From assembly GCA_030765455.1 (NCBI GenBank), contig JAVCCM010000128.1:1-34260 (forward strand): DNA of 34,260 bases, read 5' to 3'. The position numbers and the translations under genes are program-made. Shown here piece by piece: positions 1 to 8,101 of the stretch. Below the pieces are notes generated by a model. It ran no database searches. It was not told the DNA's origin and was given only the letters and a program-made list of their open reading frames with translations. Within the stretch, counting starts at the first letter, position 1, and every line of letters begins with the position of its first letter. Source of the DNA: Candidatus Electryonea clarkiae (GTDB taxonomy: Bacteria > Electryoneota > Electryoneia > Electryoneales > Electryoneaceae).

Positions 1-124
1 CGTATGCTGCCTATGGCTGCCTTCAGACCCTGCCGTTGCCAGCAACGCCCTTGCCAATCGGTTTTACTTCCCCCAGATCGGGGTGTATTAACAAAATCAG
101 GCGTCCACTCCATGCTGGGCACAC
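1..124 (-). mobile_element. group IIC-type intron, 5' end of ribozyme (partial, runs off left edge)
   Basis: Read on the minus strand from 124 downward, the sequence begins GTGTGCCCAGCATGG. This fits the group II 5' consensus GUGYG and closely resembles the start of the Oceanobacillus iheyensis group IIC intron as I remember it (GUGUGCCCGGCAUGG). Further in, GCAAGGGCGTTGCTGGCAAC followed by TCTGAAGGCAGCC matches the conserved domain I block of these introns (GCAAGGG...TCTGAAGGAAGC). The intron starts four bases after the T-run of an intrinsic terminator (126-152). Class C introns are known to insert at exactly such sites. Only about 124 nt are present; domains II-VI and any reverse transcriptase lie outside the window. 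No open frame covers the stretch convincingly. The identification rests on recalled sequence, not on a covariance search. Confidence 0.8.
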
Positions 125-125
125 A

Positions 126-152
126 TCAAAAAGGCTGAGTTAATCTCAGCCT
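126..152 (-). terminator. intrinsic terminator of the 68-aa gene; intron target
   Basis: On the minus strand there is an 8-bp perfect stem, AGGCTGAG / CTCAGCCT, with a 5-nt loop (ATTAA), followed by TTTT and GAT. It lies 34 nt past the stop codon of the 68-aa minus-strand gene, so it is probably that gene's Rho-independent terminator. The intron begins directly after it. The T-run follows the stem only on this strand, which sets the direction. Confidence 0.8.
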
Positions 153-185
153 CTTTAAGTGCCTATGGAAAAGGTTATTCTGAAC

Positions 186-392
186 TCAGTGTCCTTTTAA
201 AACGCGCGACTTTGAACGAATAATCCGGTTTTCAGTAGCTTTTCTATAATTTTCACGTGTGGAATTTAAAGTAGTTTTAACTCCCTCAAGTTTATTGACA
301 CCATAAACAAAATTTACGATAGCTTTCTCTCGTTTAGCTGAATCGTGTAAATGAACATTTCCCTCAATCAGTGACAGTGATTTCGCGGACAT
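186..392 (-). CDS. small hypothetical protein, 68 aa
   Basis: I do not recognise a family. The start is placed at the ATG at 392 because GAGAGGGG lies a few bases upstream; an in-frame ATG at 413 (MHNERGN...) has no such site. The product begins MSAKSLSLIEGNVHLHDSAK and is very basic at its C-terminus (RKATENRIIRSKSRVLKGH). It has no signal peptide or membrane segment, so it is presumably cytoplasmic and might contact nucleic acid. Support for a real gene comes from the good ribosome binding site and the properly oriented terminator 34 nt downstream. Against it are the short length and unknown family. It stands alone, separated by about 130 bp from the propeller gene transcribed in the same direction. 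Confidence 0.5.
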   Translation of the reverse strand: MSAKSLSLIEGNVHLHDSAKREKAIVNFVYGVNKLEGVKTTLNSTRENYRKATENRIIRSKSRVLKGH

Positions 393-490
393 ATTTCCCC
401 TCTCATTATGCATATTCCTAATCTAAAACCCCTTGATAAGAAATGCAACAGAAAATACCATGGGAAGCATTATACCACAGAACATACTGG

Positions 491-510
491 ATTCCCGCCT
501 TCGCGGGAAT
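491..510. repeat. short GC-rich palindrome (dispersed-repeat type)
   Basis: ATTCCCGC-CTTC-GCGGGAAT is a perfect 8-bp stem with a 4-nt loop, 20 bp before the stop codon end of the propeller gene. It may act as that gene's transcription terminator or RNA stabiliser on the minus strand, but no T-run follows. Sequences of this 'attcccgc...gcgggaat' kind are common as small dispersed repeats in bacterial genomes; only one copy is in this window. Confidence 0.6.
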
Positions 511-529
511 GACACATTGATTGATCTGC

Positions 530-2842
530 CTATTTAACCAAAACGACTTTCTTCATTTCGTTCATTTTGTTTGATACCCCGGCATGTACAAAATAAACGC
601 CGCTCGAAATACTGCTTCCGTCGAAAGAAAAATCTTTGTATCCGGGCTTGAAATTACCATCAGCCAGTCTCATAACTTCTCTCCCGGAAACATCATATAT
701 AATCACTTTTAAATGCGATGTTGCGGGTAATGCAATTCGAACATTCAATACCGGATTAAATGGGTTGGGATACAACGATTCAATTTCCCACCTGGTCGGA
801 ATATCAGCCAAATTGGTTTCTACAGAGTTGAACCCATCCCAGGTCACCTCTACCGGATTAGTCAGCTCTGATTCACCTTCGTCATACATTGCTGATACGG
901 TATATATATAAGTACCTGCATCCTCAAGCTGGTCGGTATATGTTATATCTTCAATCGTCGCCAATTCAACATCGTCACGGTATATCTTGAATTCCGTAAA
1001 ATCGTTGAGGTTCCCCGGCTGGTTATGTTCCCATTCGAGGACAACTGTACCGTTCAATGAATCAAGAGCAGCCTGCAAATTAGATGGCGCATGAATAGCA
1101 TTAACCGAAAACGTCCAGGTTTCCGTCGACCAGGTCCCCTGCGTATTAGTGTCCTGAGCATGTACACGCCACCAGTAATTCATGTTTTCTACAAGCTCAT
1201 TCACTTCGACAGTTGTGTCTGCGCCTGCGTCTATTTCCACAGGATCGGTGAATGCTGAATCAGATGACAAATACAGCGAGTATGATACAGTATCTTCGTA
1301 ATCCGGGTCAGTTGTGCTGTTCCATGTAAATGTCGCGCTATACACCTGGAACATCATTTCTTCTTCAGGACTGACAAGTGAGAATTCCGCTGGTGCTTCA
1401 TCGAATGCAATAATTACAAACGTCCATGTCTGATTCGACAAAGTCCCGGCATTTGTTTCGGGATCAATAGTTCTCACACGCCACCAGTAACGCGTATCGT
1501 CCTCGAGATCAGTTAATTCATAGGTTAAATCTTCATCGGCATCAAAGGTAGTGAGATCAATAAATCCTTCATCTGTAGATAATTGAACCTCGTAAACAGC
1601 AATCTCGCGCTCATCAGGATGTTCAACGAAAGACCATTCCAGTGTCACAGTCAGTTCATCAAGAATTGAGCTGTCTTCCGGAGCGATAAGGTCACAGGGA
1701 TCCAGGAGCAGGGGATCAAGATCGTTTTCCCACCAGAGGATTTCGTTTGCACCCCATGCTGCACCAGCAACGTCAAGGTCGCCGTCGCCGTCGAAATCCG
1801 CTGCCGTAATGCAATGTGCGCCATTGAGATTATCAGAAAGAGTATATTGCGTAAAATCTTCATCGCCGTCATTTTCCCACCAGCTAAACTCCTCATCATA
1901 ATAAACACTGGTCAACAAGTCTATATCGCCATCCATATCCATGTCGGCAGCATAAACTCCACACGGATCGTCAAGTGTAGCTATCTGGATCCTGGTAAAA
2001 TCTTCGTCACCATCATTCTCCCACCATTTTAGATTATCATGCAGCCTGGAAGCTCCAAGTATATCCAGATCGTCATCACTGTCAATGTCTTCAACGTAGA
2101 TATACGCAGCCCCGAGGCGGTCCACAAAACCGACGCTTTCTATGACATGTTCGGTAAAATCCTCATCACCATCATTCTCCCACCAGACGAGACCATCCTC
2201 AAACATTGTCGTTCCAACAACAATATCAATATCACCGTCCTGATCCAGGTCAACGGCTTGAATACTATTTGGGTAACGGATATTTCCTTCAATAGTATGT
2301 TCAGTGAAATCACCATCTCCATCATTTTCGAACCAGGTTACTTCAAATGCTCGCAGCCCTACAGCGGCAATGTCCAAATCTCCGTCATCATCGATGTCTT
2401 CCACATGAATGATCATAGCATTTACCCAATCAGTAATAATGTCATGTCCGTCAAAACCACCTTCACCGTCATTCTCAAACCATCTGACCGATCCTGCTGA
2501 ATAACTCGCTGCGACTATATCCATTTCGCCGTCATCGTTGAAATCACCAGCAGAGACAGAGTATGAGCTGGTATATTCATCATCGACTACATGGTTGGTA
2601 AAGGTACCGGTACCGTTATTCTCCCACCATGAAATCTCAGCATTACCATCCCGGTCGCCACCTGCTGAGCTGATGATATCCATGTCTTCGTCGCCATCAA
2701 AATCAATCGGGAATACTGAATAGGCTCCTGTATAATCATCCTCTATGGAATGCTCGGTGAACTCTATCTGGGCATACCCGGAAAAAGAAACAATCAACAA
2801 GACTCCGATTGCCAGTAAGCTTAGTTTGTAGTTCATAATCAT
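530..2842 (-). CDS. secreted FG-GAP/VCBS propeller protein with fibronectin-like domains and T9SS sorting tail
   Basis: This is a predicted exported surface or extracellular protein of 770 aa. It opens with a signal peptide (hydrophobic SLLAIGVLLIVSFSG, then YAQ). Residues ~28-380 hold seven repeats, each with an aspartate-rich loop such as DFDGDGDLDV plus a 'WWENDGDEDFT' strand. This is the FG-GAP/VCBS arrangement that folds as a seven-bladed, calcium-binding propeller. Three fibronectin-III-like modules follow (~390-480, 488-580, 585-670; the first two carry 'YWWRVR/H'). The last ~80 residues are a type A T9SS sorting domain (SLYPNPFNPVLNVRIALP ... VVLVK). The start is the ATG at 2842, about 8 nt after GGAAGGA; a TTG at 2848 and an ATG at 2836 are alternatives. 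The ligand is unknown. A weak promoter-like TTGACC lies on the minus strand near 2939-2944. Confidence 0.9.
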   Translation of the reverse strand: MIMNYKLSLLAIGVLLIVSFSGYAQIEFTEHSIEDDYTGAYSVFPIDFDGDEDMDIISSAGGDRDGNAEISWWENNGTGTFTNHVVDDEYTSSYSVSAGDFNDDGEMDIVAASYSAGSVRWFENDGEGGFDGHDIITDWVNAMIIHVEDIDDDGDLDIAAVGLRAFEVTWFENDGDGDFTEHTIEGNIRYPNSIQAVDLDQDGDIDIVVGTTMFEDGLVWWENDGDEDFTEHVIESVGFVDRLGAAYIYVEDIDSDDDLDILGASRLHDNLKWWENDGDEDFTRIQIATLDDPCGVYAADMDMDGDIDLLTSVYYDEEFSWWENDGDEDFTQYTLSDNLNGAHCITAADFDGDGDLDVAGAAWGANEILWWENDLDPLLLDPCDLIAPEDSSILDELTVTLEWSFVEHPDEREIAVYEVQLSTDEGFIDLTTFDADEDLTYELTDLEDDTRYWWRVRTIDPETNAGTLSNQTWTFVIIAFDEAPAEFSLVSPEEEMMFQVYSATFTWNSTTDPDYEDTVSYSLYLSSDSAFTDPVEIDAGADTTVEVNELVENMNYWWRVHAQDTNTQGTWSTETWTFSVNAIHAPSNLQAALDSLNGTVVLEWEHNQPGNLNDFTEFKIYRDDVELATIEDITYTDQLEDAGTYIYTVSAMYDEGESELTNPVEVTWDGFNSVETNLADIPTRWEIESLYPNPFNPVLNVRIALPATSHLKVIIYDVSGREVMRLADGNFKPGYKDFSFDGSSISSGVYFVHAGVSNKMNEMKKVVLVK

Positions 2843-2848
2843 TTTCAA

Positions 2849-3338
2849 AGTCCTTCCAAGAATATCTCCTGAACCGTTTTTGAATCATAACAAATAAAAT
2901 GATTCCTTGAATAGGATATTCTTAAGTATAGAAACCAGGGTCAACGTGTAAATTACTGTCTTCCATCTCAGTTTTCCTGGTATGATGTAATATATTGTAC
3001 AACCGGAAAACTGATAATGGTAAAAATCACAACAAATTGTGTGCCTACCACTAATTATTTTATTGTTAATATTTTAGGTATCAGAAAACTTAGAAGTCTG
3101 TGATAAAGTGCGCATATTATTCATTATTATGCACAAATCATTCACAAGTTCGAAATATTTATTTGAGATATTGATGATTATGATTTTGATTATGACTTGT
3201 CCTGGATCGGACGGTTACCTGGGATCTAAACCTTATAATTAGTGAATGGATCATGAAAGGCAGGAAATCAGAATTCAACTATCCTTCGGGACGATGGAGG
3301 CAATATATTACTACAGAATTATTCAACATGGAAAAAAC
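2849..3338. other. divergent intergenic region, no gene seen
   Basis: This AT-rich stretch separates the leftward propeller gene from the rightward hydrolase gene and must carry both promoters. I find no convincing coding frame, RNA gene or strong terminator in it. An in-frame extension of the hydrolase to an ATG at 3246 is open but has no ribosome binding site and adds residues that do not belong to the conserved fold. Confidence 0.5.
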
Positions 3339-4100
3339 ATGAGATACATTAACAGCAACAAGATAAAAATTACAGTTCTCTATGATAATTATTCCAGCCA
3401 ACCTGATCTTCAGAGCGGGTGGGGATTTTCATGTTTTATTGAAACGGGCGATTATTCAATTTTGTTTGATACGGGCGGAAATGGTGAGATCCTGATCAAG
3501 AATATCAGGCAGTTAGCTCTTGATAAATCACCTGTTGACAGCATTATTCTTTCTCATTTCCATTGGGATCATATCGGTGGTTTGTACAGTGTCATGGAGT
3601 CGTTTTCGCCTGCACCTGCTATCTACCTGACACCGTCATTTGGCGAAATATACGTTGAAGACTTGAAGAGTTTTGATTATTCCGTCATATCCGTTGACCA
3701 ACCCACCTGGATTTCTCCATCAATACTTCTGAGCGGATCTGTTGGAAACACTTCTCCAGGCACACCGGATGAGCAGGCATTGGCATTAGTAACTGAGAAA
3801 GGTTCTATTATTATCACCGGTTGTGCACATCCGGGTATAATACAAATCGTTGATTTTATCAATGGGCTCACAACTCCAATGCAACCCCTTCTGGTTCTTG
3901 GCGGATTTCATCTGTTCAGGGAAAAAAGTTCTTCTATCGAAACTATAGCCAATAAGTTATTGGAGCTTGGTGTGAAATACGTCTGCCCGACTCATTGCAG
4001 CGGCGACAAAGCGTTTGAAATTCTTCAGAACAAATTTGGTGGTAAGCGTTGCATTCAAGCTGGAGTCGGCAGGATTATATCACCGGACGATTTGAATTGA
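3339..4100 (+). CDS. metallo-beta-lactamase-fold hydrolase, COG1237 (MJ0301-like) family
   Basis: This is a cytoplasmic metal-dependent hydrolase of 253 aa. The MBL signature HFHWDH lies at residues 73-78 (His73, His75, Asp77, His78). Further metal ligands are likely His164 in TGCAHPG and His219 in CPTHCSGD, with LGGFHL just before. The N-terminal KITVLYDN, QSGWGFSCFIE and ILFDTGGNG segments are typical of COG1237, the group often annotated as 7,8-dihydropterin-6-methyl-4-(beta-D-ribofuranosyl)aminobenzene-5'-phosphate synthase. That substrate is not established for bacterial members, so it should not be taken as known here. The start at 3339 is chosen because the conserved fold begins a few residues later; upstream ATGs at 3246 and 3294 are possible and no start has a strong ribosome site. 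The methyltransferase gene follows 86 nt downstream. Confidence 0.85.
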   Translation: MRYINSNKIKITVLYDNYSSQPDLQSGWGFSCFIETGDYSILFDTGGNGEILIKNIRQLALDKSPVDSIILSHFHWDHIGGLYSVMESFSPAPAIYLTPSFGEIYVEDLKSFDYSVISVDQPTWISPSILLSGSVGNTSPGTPDEQALALVTEKGSIIITGCAHPGIIQIVDFINGLTTPMQPLLVLGGFHLFREKSSSIETIANKLLELGVKYVCPTHCSGDKAFEILQNKFGGKRCIQAGVGRIISPDDLN

Positions 4101-4186
4101 ATTCTGATTTCCTTTTTCATATTGCCCTTGTCTGTATGTGAAAGGCATAAAAAAATCTTCTTTTTGTGTAGAATTGAAATCCGACA

Positions 4187-4888
4187 ATGAAAATTATACA
4201 ATTATTATCTCATTTCTTTAGCTTTTCACAGTCAATCTCCTCCTTCAACCTGGAAAAACAAAGAAGTTTTATCAAGGAAATTGCATCGCATTACTGCAAA
4301 GACAGGTGGGCTGTACGTGAAAATATATCAAAAGAACTGGAACCCGTTATTTCAGAATATTCAAAAGGGATAATCCTGGATTTGGGTACGGGGGGTGGAG
4401 TAATTCTTTCCATACTACAGGAAAAAGGAATTCCAGCAGTGGGTGTGGATGTTGTCGGGGAAATGTTAAAGGAAGCACAACTCAAAGGAATCAGATCATT
4501 AGTTCAATCCGATGGAGTAAAACTACCATTTGAAGACGGCATCTTTTCAGTCGTACTGCTCTGGGGTAATACCCTGGGTCCGATTCCGGGTGAAGATAAT
4601 CGCGCGGCCCTTCTCCAGGAACTGAGGCGAGTTACCTCGCCCGATGGTTTCCTCGCAATTTCTGTTCTGAATCGTTTCAGTTCCCCTCTAAGGGCATTAA
4701 TGCCACATGAATACACGTTTCTGTACAAGTCAAGGTCAAATGACTGGATTTCAAAAGCCAGGGGATATAATCGTTATTACAGCTTCGGTGAATTGAAACG
4801 CCAATTAAAAGTAGCCGGTTTCAATAACTTTTATCGCTTGACAAAATCATCCGATTCCTCACTCGCTCTTCTCGCATACCCGAATTGA
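4187..4888 (+). CDS. class I SAM-dependent methyltransferase
   Basis: The 233-aa protein has the Rossmann-type SAM-binding core of the Methyltransf_11/25 group. Motif I is LDLGTGGG at residues 64-71, the acidic residue after strand 2 is Asp88 in VGVDVV, and the next motif is SDGVKLPFEDGIFSVVLLW at ~108-126. The C-terminal part (YNRYYSFGELKRQLKVAGF) resembles the 'tilted helix then strand' end of small-molecule methyltransferases. The substrate cannot be deduced. It lies 86 nt after the MBL hydrolase in the same direction, so the two may be cotranscribed, but the gap has no obvious promoter or terminator and the start codon has only a weak ribosome site. No signal peptide is seen, so it is cytoplasmic. 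Confidence 0.85.
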   Translation: MKIIQLLSHFFSFSQSISSFNLEKQRSFIKEIASHYCKDRWAVRENISKELEPVISEYSKGIILDLGTGGGVILSILQEKGIPAVGVDVVGEMLKEAQLKGIRSLVQSDGVKLPFEDGIFSVVLLWGNTLGPIPGEDNRAALLQELRRVTSPDGFLAISVLNRFSSPLRALMPHEYTFLYKSRSNDWISKARGYNRYYSFGELKRQLKVAGFNNFYRLTKSSDSSLALLAYPN

Positions 4889-4906
4889 AGATACATTAAC
4901 CAACAA

Positions 4907-5008
4907 TTCTCTCTCACTTAAAAGTCAATATTCTCGCAATCATTCAGTAATTTCCTTGATTATTAAGTGGGTTTTTTTTAATTTATAATACTTGATATCG
5001 AACATTTT
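4907..5008 (+). promoter_or_regulatory. conserved upstream element, copy A
   Basis: This ~100-bp stretch aligns by eye with 10831-10927, upstream of the first gingipain-like gene. Shared blocks, in order, are TTCTCTCT, AATTTCC(C)TTGATT, TTAAxTT and CTTGATATC(A/G)AACATTTT. It sits 187 bp before the start of the 914-aa gene. Conservation in front of two unrelated reading frames suggests a common promoter or regulator site rather than a coding remnant. I cannot assign -10/-35 boxes with confidence. Confidence 0.55.
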
Positions 5009-5195
5009 AGCACTTTGATATTTTCAGCAAGAATGATGCAATTCCGGATTTGAGATCATTTCAGCCTGGTTATTATAATTTGAGGTGGATTGCTAACGGA
5101 TATTCGGTTTTTGAACATAGCTGATTTAAACAAAAAACATTGTACGAGTACGATGAGGCGGTAGAACTTTGATTCTTACACTTTAGGAGATGATT

Positions 5196-7940
5196 ATGAT
5201 TAAATCAACATTGTATGTGTTACTGGGATTGCTGATCGTAGTTAGTGGATCCTTTGCCGAAGAGGCGAATAACGAAATGAAGAGTGCTACGGTTTATGGG
5301 CATCTTGGTACAGGAAGCACTGATGCTGCCGTTTCATTCGATCCTGGAATTGCCAAAGGGCCGGTTCGCGCTGCGAAAGACTATTCGAATTATGACTTTT
5401 CGAGAGGATATCACAGTGAGTTGGACGAACCTATCATGGTATTAAACCTCCGCGCAGATGGTAGTCCGCATCCTCTTACAGCGTACCTCGAGGATTTTAA
5501 TGATATTGAGGAAGTTGCTGACCTTCAAGTAACTGCTCTTACACCTGAGCTTGAGGATATTATCGAATACGATGTCGTCATGACTTACTCTAACAACCAA
5601 TATCAAAGCCGACCCGGGATAGGCGACCTGCTTGCTGATTACCTGGATGAGGGAGGTGCGGTGGTTGTAATGCAGTTTGGCAATACATCGGGGTATGGAG
5701 TACAGGGCAGAATCGTCGATGACGATTACATGCCGGTCACTATGGGGGGATATAATTTTGCTCTCGCGCAGATGGATGAGTATGATGAGAATCATCCGAT
5801 CATGGAAGACGTTGAATCAGCGGGGGGATATTACTGGGGTACAGTAAATCTTACTGATGACGCTTATGCAGTTGCTCTGTACTCTAATGGAAACCCACTT
5901 GTGGCAACAAAGGGAAGTGTAGTAAGTCTTCTTGAATACATGGGCAACCAGAATTGGACTGGAGATATGGACCTTATTCTGCATAATTCCCTCGTCTGGG
6001 CTGTCAACAGCCTCGGCAGTACTATCTCAGGAACAGTCACGCACTCCTTGTCAGGTGATTCCTTAGAAAGCGCAGTAGTCAACTTCTACGATGTATCCGA
6101 AGACACGTTGTATGGAACCGATACTACGGATGCTGCAGGTTATTATGAGAGTCCAAAAACGTTTCCTGAAGGTTTTGTTACCCGAGTAACTGTATCGAAA
6201 GAGTTGTTTCTAGAATATGCGACTGAAGACATTGAAATCGGTGAGCCTGAAGATATAGTACTTAACGTCCAGCTTACTCCATTCCTGAGAACAGATATCG
6301 AAGCGCTGCAAACCGAAGTTCCCCTGAACACATGGGTGGATGTAATCGGTATTGTCACAATCCCAACCAATACGATAGCTCTGGATCGAACTTCATTTTA
6401 TATCCAGGATGATACACAATATGGTATCCATATCTTTGGCGAGGAACCGTGGGATGCTGAGTCCTATGGTGATTTGAATCGTGGAGATGAAGTCAGGATT
6501 GTGGGACGTCTCGATGAATATGAAAATGTTAATGAGATTAACAGTATTTATCTTTGGGAAGTAATTTCCACCGGTAATATGATTCCCGAACCACTGGAAA
6601 TGAACACCGGCACCATGTCAAATATGCAGGAGATGGAAGGGACCTGGGCTCATATTGAAGGATTTATCCAGAATGATCCATCAGAGAATGGTAGCTATAC
6701 CCTGATTACAAATGATGGCTCCGGCGACTGTAATGTGAGAATCATTACATCCACCGGTATAGATCTTCTTGAGTGGGAACGCGGTGATTGGCTCATGTTT
6801 GACGGTGTCATTGGAATATATGAAGTCGATGTTCAAATTATCCCTGCGTTTCAGGATGATATCACTCGAACTCCTATGGATACTCCTGTTTTTGCAAGGA
6901 TTTCCGCAGACACTCTTGAGAATGATCCAAACAGCGCTGAAGTTACTTTCTCCTGGGATCATACAGGACTTGGGGTAATGGATTACCTGTATTATGATGG
7001 TGGACCTGCTTCCGGATATTCTGCCTGGCCAGACCATACGATGGGTGTTCATATCAGTCCGAAATCCGACAGCCGCATGGTAGCTGCGCAATTCTACCTC
7101 AAAGCAGAAGGTCCCGGCAACTTTAATGTAAATATTTTCCACTGGAATCCTGACAGCTCCATGCCGGGAAATTTCCAGTATATTGAGTACCCGGTAGAGG
7201 TCAAACGTGCGCATCATGGCTGGTATGATGTCATTATTTCCGATGAGAATATTAACCTGACTGGTGATTTTATCGTTGGTTTCGGCTCTGTTGATAACAC
7301 TGTACAAGTTGGTATAAGCAATCATGAAAATGATCGTGCCTGGGATTATGATGGGGATAATTGGACGGAATGGACAGGCAGTTACCTTATCCGTGCTTAC
7401 GTTCAATATCCAGATGGAGGTTTAGCAGTTATCGGGGAAAATGGTTCGGAGGATGAACTGGATGAGTGGACTACATTTAATGTTTACCGCGACGGAAACC
7501 TTGTAGGCGAGAATCTTCGCCGGACAACATTTACAGATACTTTAGCTGAGACCGGTGTTTACGAATATACCGTTTCTGCAGTTTACCATGAGGGTGAAAC
7601 TGCAGTTACCAGTCCACTGGAAGTATGGTGGGGTGTGGTGAATGATTTGAAAGACCAGCCATTGAGCGGATTTCCATCCGAATGGTCAATCGCCTCAATA
7701 TATCCAAATCCGTTTAACCCCGCAATTCATGTAGTCGTGGCAGTACCCCAGGTGGGCAAAGTAAAAGCAGAAATATTCGACGTCCTCGGGCGTTCGGTTA
7801 TTACTTTGACTGACGGATTGGTACAACCAGGATTTCATCGAATGAACTGGCATGCAAGTGGACCGACAGGAATTTATTTCCTCAAGGTCTCGTCTGAGTC
7901 TGGCTGGAGCGATACGAGGAAACTATTGTACATGAAATAG
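5196..7940 (+). CDS. multidomain T9SS-exported protein, first copy of tandem pair (914 aa)
   Basis: This is a secreted or surface protein of unknown function. Domains in order (residue numbers approximate): signal peptide (LYVLLGLLIVVSGSFAEE, 4-22); a copy-specific ~50-residue insert; a region ~80-270 resembling a glutamine-amidotransferase-like/ThuA-like fold (ELEDIIEYDVVMTYSN, GDLLADYLDEGGAVVVM, HPIMEDV); a carboxypeptidase-regulatory-like beta sandwich ~275-365; a double OB-like region ~370-570 (NRGDEVRIVGRL, GSGDCNVRI); a jelly-roll-like part ~580-745; a fibronectin-like module ~755-815; and a T9SS sorting domain (IYPNPFNPAIHVVVAVP to the final K). The start is the ATG at 5196, six bases after GGAG; an ATG at 5190 directly abuts the GGAG and is unlikely. 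The following gene is a close paralogue. No catalytic residues were recognised. Confidence 0.85.
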   Translation: MIKSTLYVLLGLLIVVSGSFAEEANNEMKSATVYGHLGTGSTDAAVSFDPGIAKGPVRAAKDYSNYDFSRGYHSELDEPIMVLNLRADGSPHPLTAYLEDFNDIEEVADLQVTALTPELEDIIEYDVVMTYSNNQYQSRPGIGDLLADYLDEGGAVVVMQFGNTSGYGVQGRIVDDDYMPVTMGGYNFALAQMDEYDENHPIMEDVESAGGYYWGTVNLTDDAYAVALYSNGNPLVATKGSVVSLLEYMGNQNWTGDMDLILHNSLVWAVNSLGSTISGTVTHSLSGDSLESAVVNFYDVSEDTLYGTDTTDAAGYYESPKTFPEGFVTRVTVSKELFLEYATEDIEIGEPEDIVLNVQLTPFLRTDIEALQTEVPLNTWVDVIGIVTIPTNTIALDRTSFYIQDDTQYGIHIFGEEPWDAESYGDLNRGDEVRIVGRLDEYENVNEINSIYLWEVISTGNMIPEPLEMNTGTMSNMQEMEGTWAHIEGFIQNDPSENGSYTLITNDGSGDCNVRIITSTGIDLLEWERGDWLMFDGVIGIYEVDVQIIPAFQDDITRTPMDTPVFARISADTLENDPNSAEVTFSWDHTGLGVMDYLYYDGGPASGYSAWPDHTMGVHISPKSDSRMVAAQFYLKAEGPGNFNVNIFHWNPDSSMPGNFQYIEYPVEVKRAHHGWYDVIISDENINLTGDFIVGFGSVDNTVQVGISNHENDRAWDYDGDNWTEWTGSYLIRAYVQYPDGGLAVIGENGSEDELDEWTTFNVYRDGNLVGENLRRTTFTDTLAETGVYEYTVSAVYHEGETAVTSPLEVWWGVVNDLKDQPLSGFPSEWSIASIYPNPFNPAIHVVVAVPQVGKVKAEIFDVLGRSVITLTDGLVQPGFHRMNWHASGPTGIYFLKVSSESGWSDTRKLLYMK

Positions 7941-8101
7941 AAATCCCTTATTTTATATATATGTTGAGCTTGGGGTGTCTCGTGCACAACATCAAACTCA
8001 AAACAAAGAACAAAAGCGGATATCAGTTATTCAGCTTAACTAATTTGCGCAAGGTAACATTGACGAGAAGAACATTGAATTTTGCATTTTAGGAGATGAT
8101 G

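Noticed and set aside
1651..2723. Several overlapping frames on both strands within the propeller gene
   Set aside because: They arise from the repetitive GAT/GAC-rich codons of the seven FG-GAP repeats read in other frames; none has start signals.
6681..7406. 241-codon open frame on the minus strand inside the 914-aa gene
   Set aside because: It is antisense to a well-supported exported protein, has no ribosome site, and its composition is a mirror of the sense codons; a similar mirror frame occurs in the paralogue at 9782-10186.
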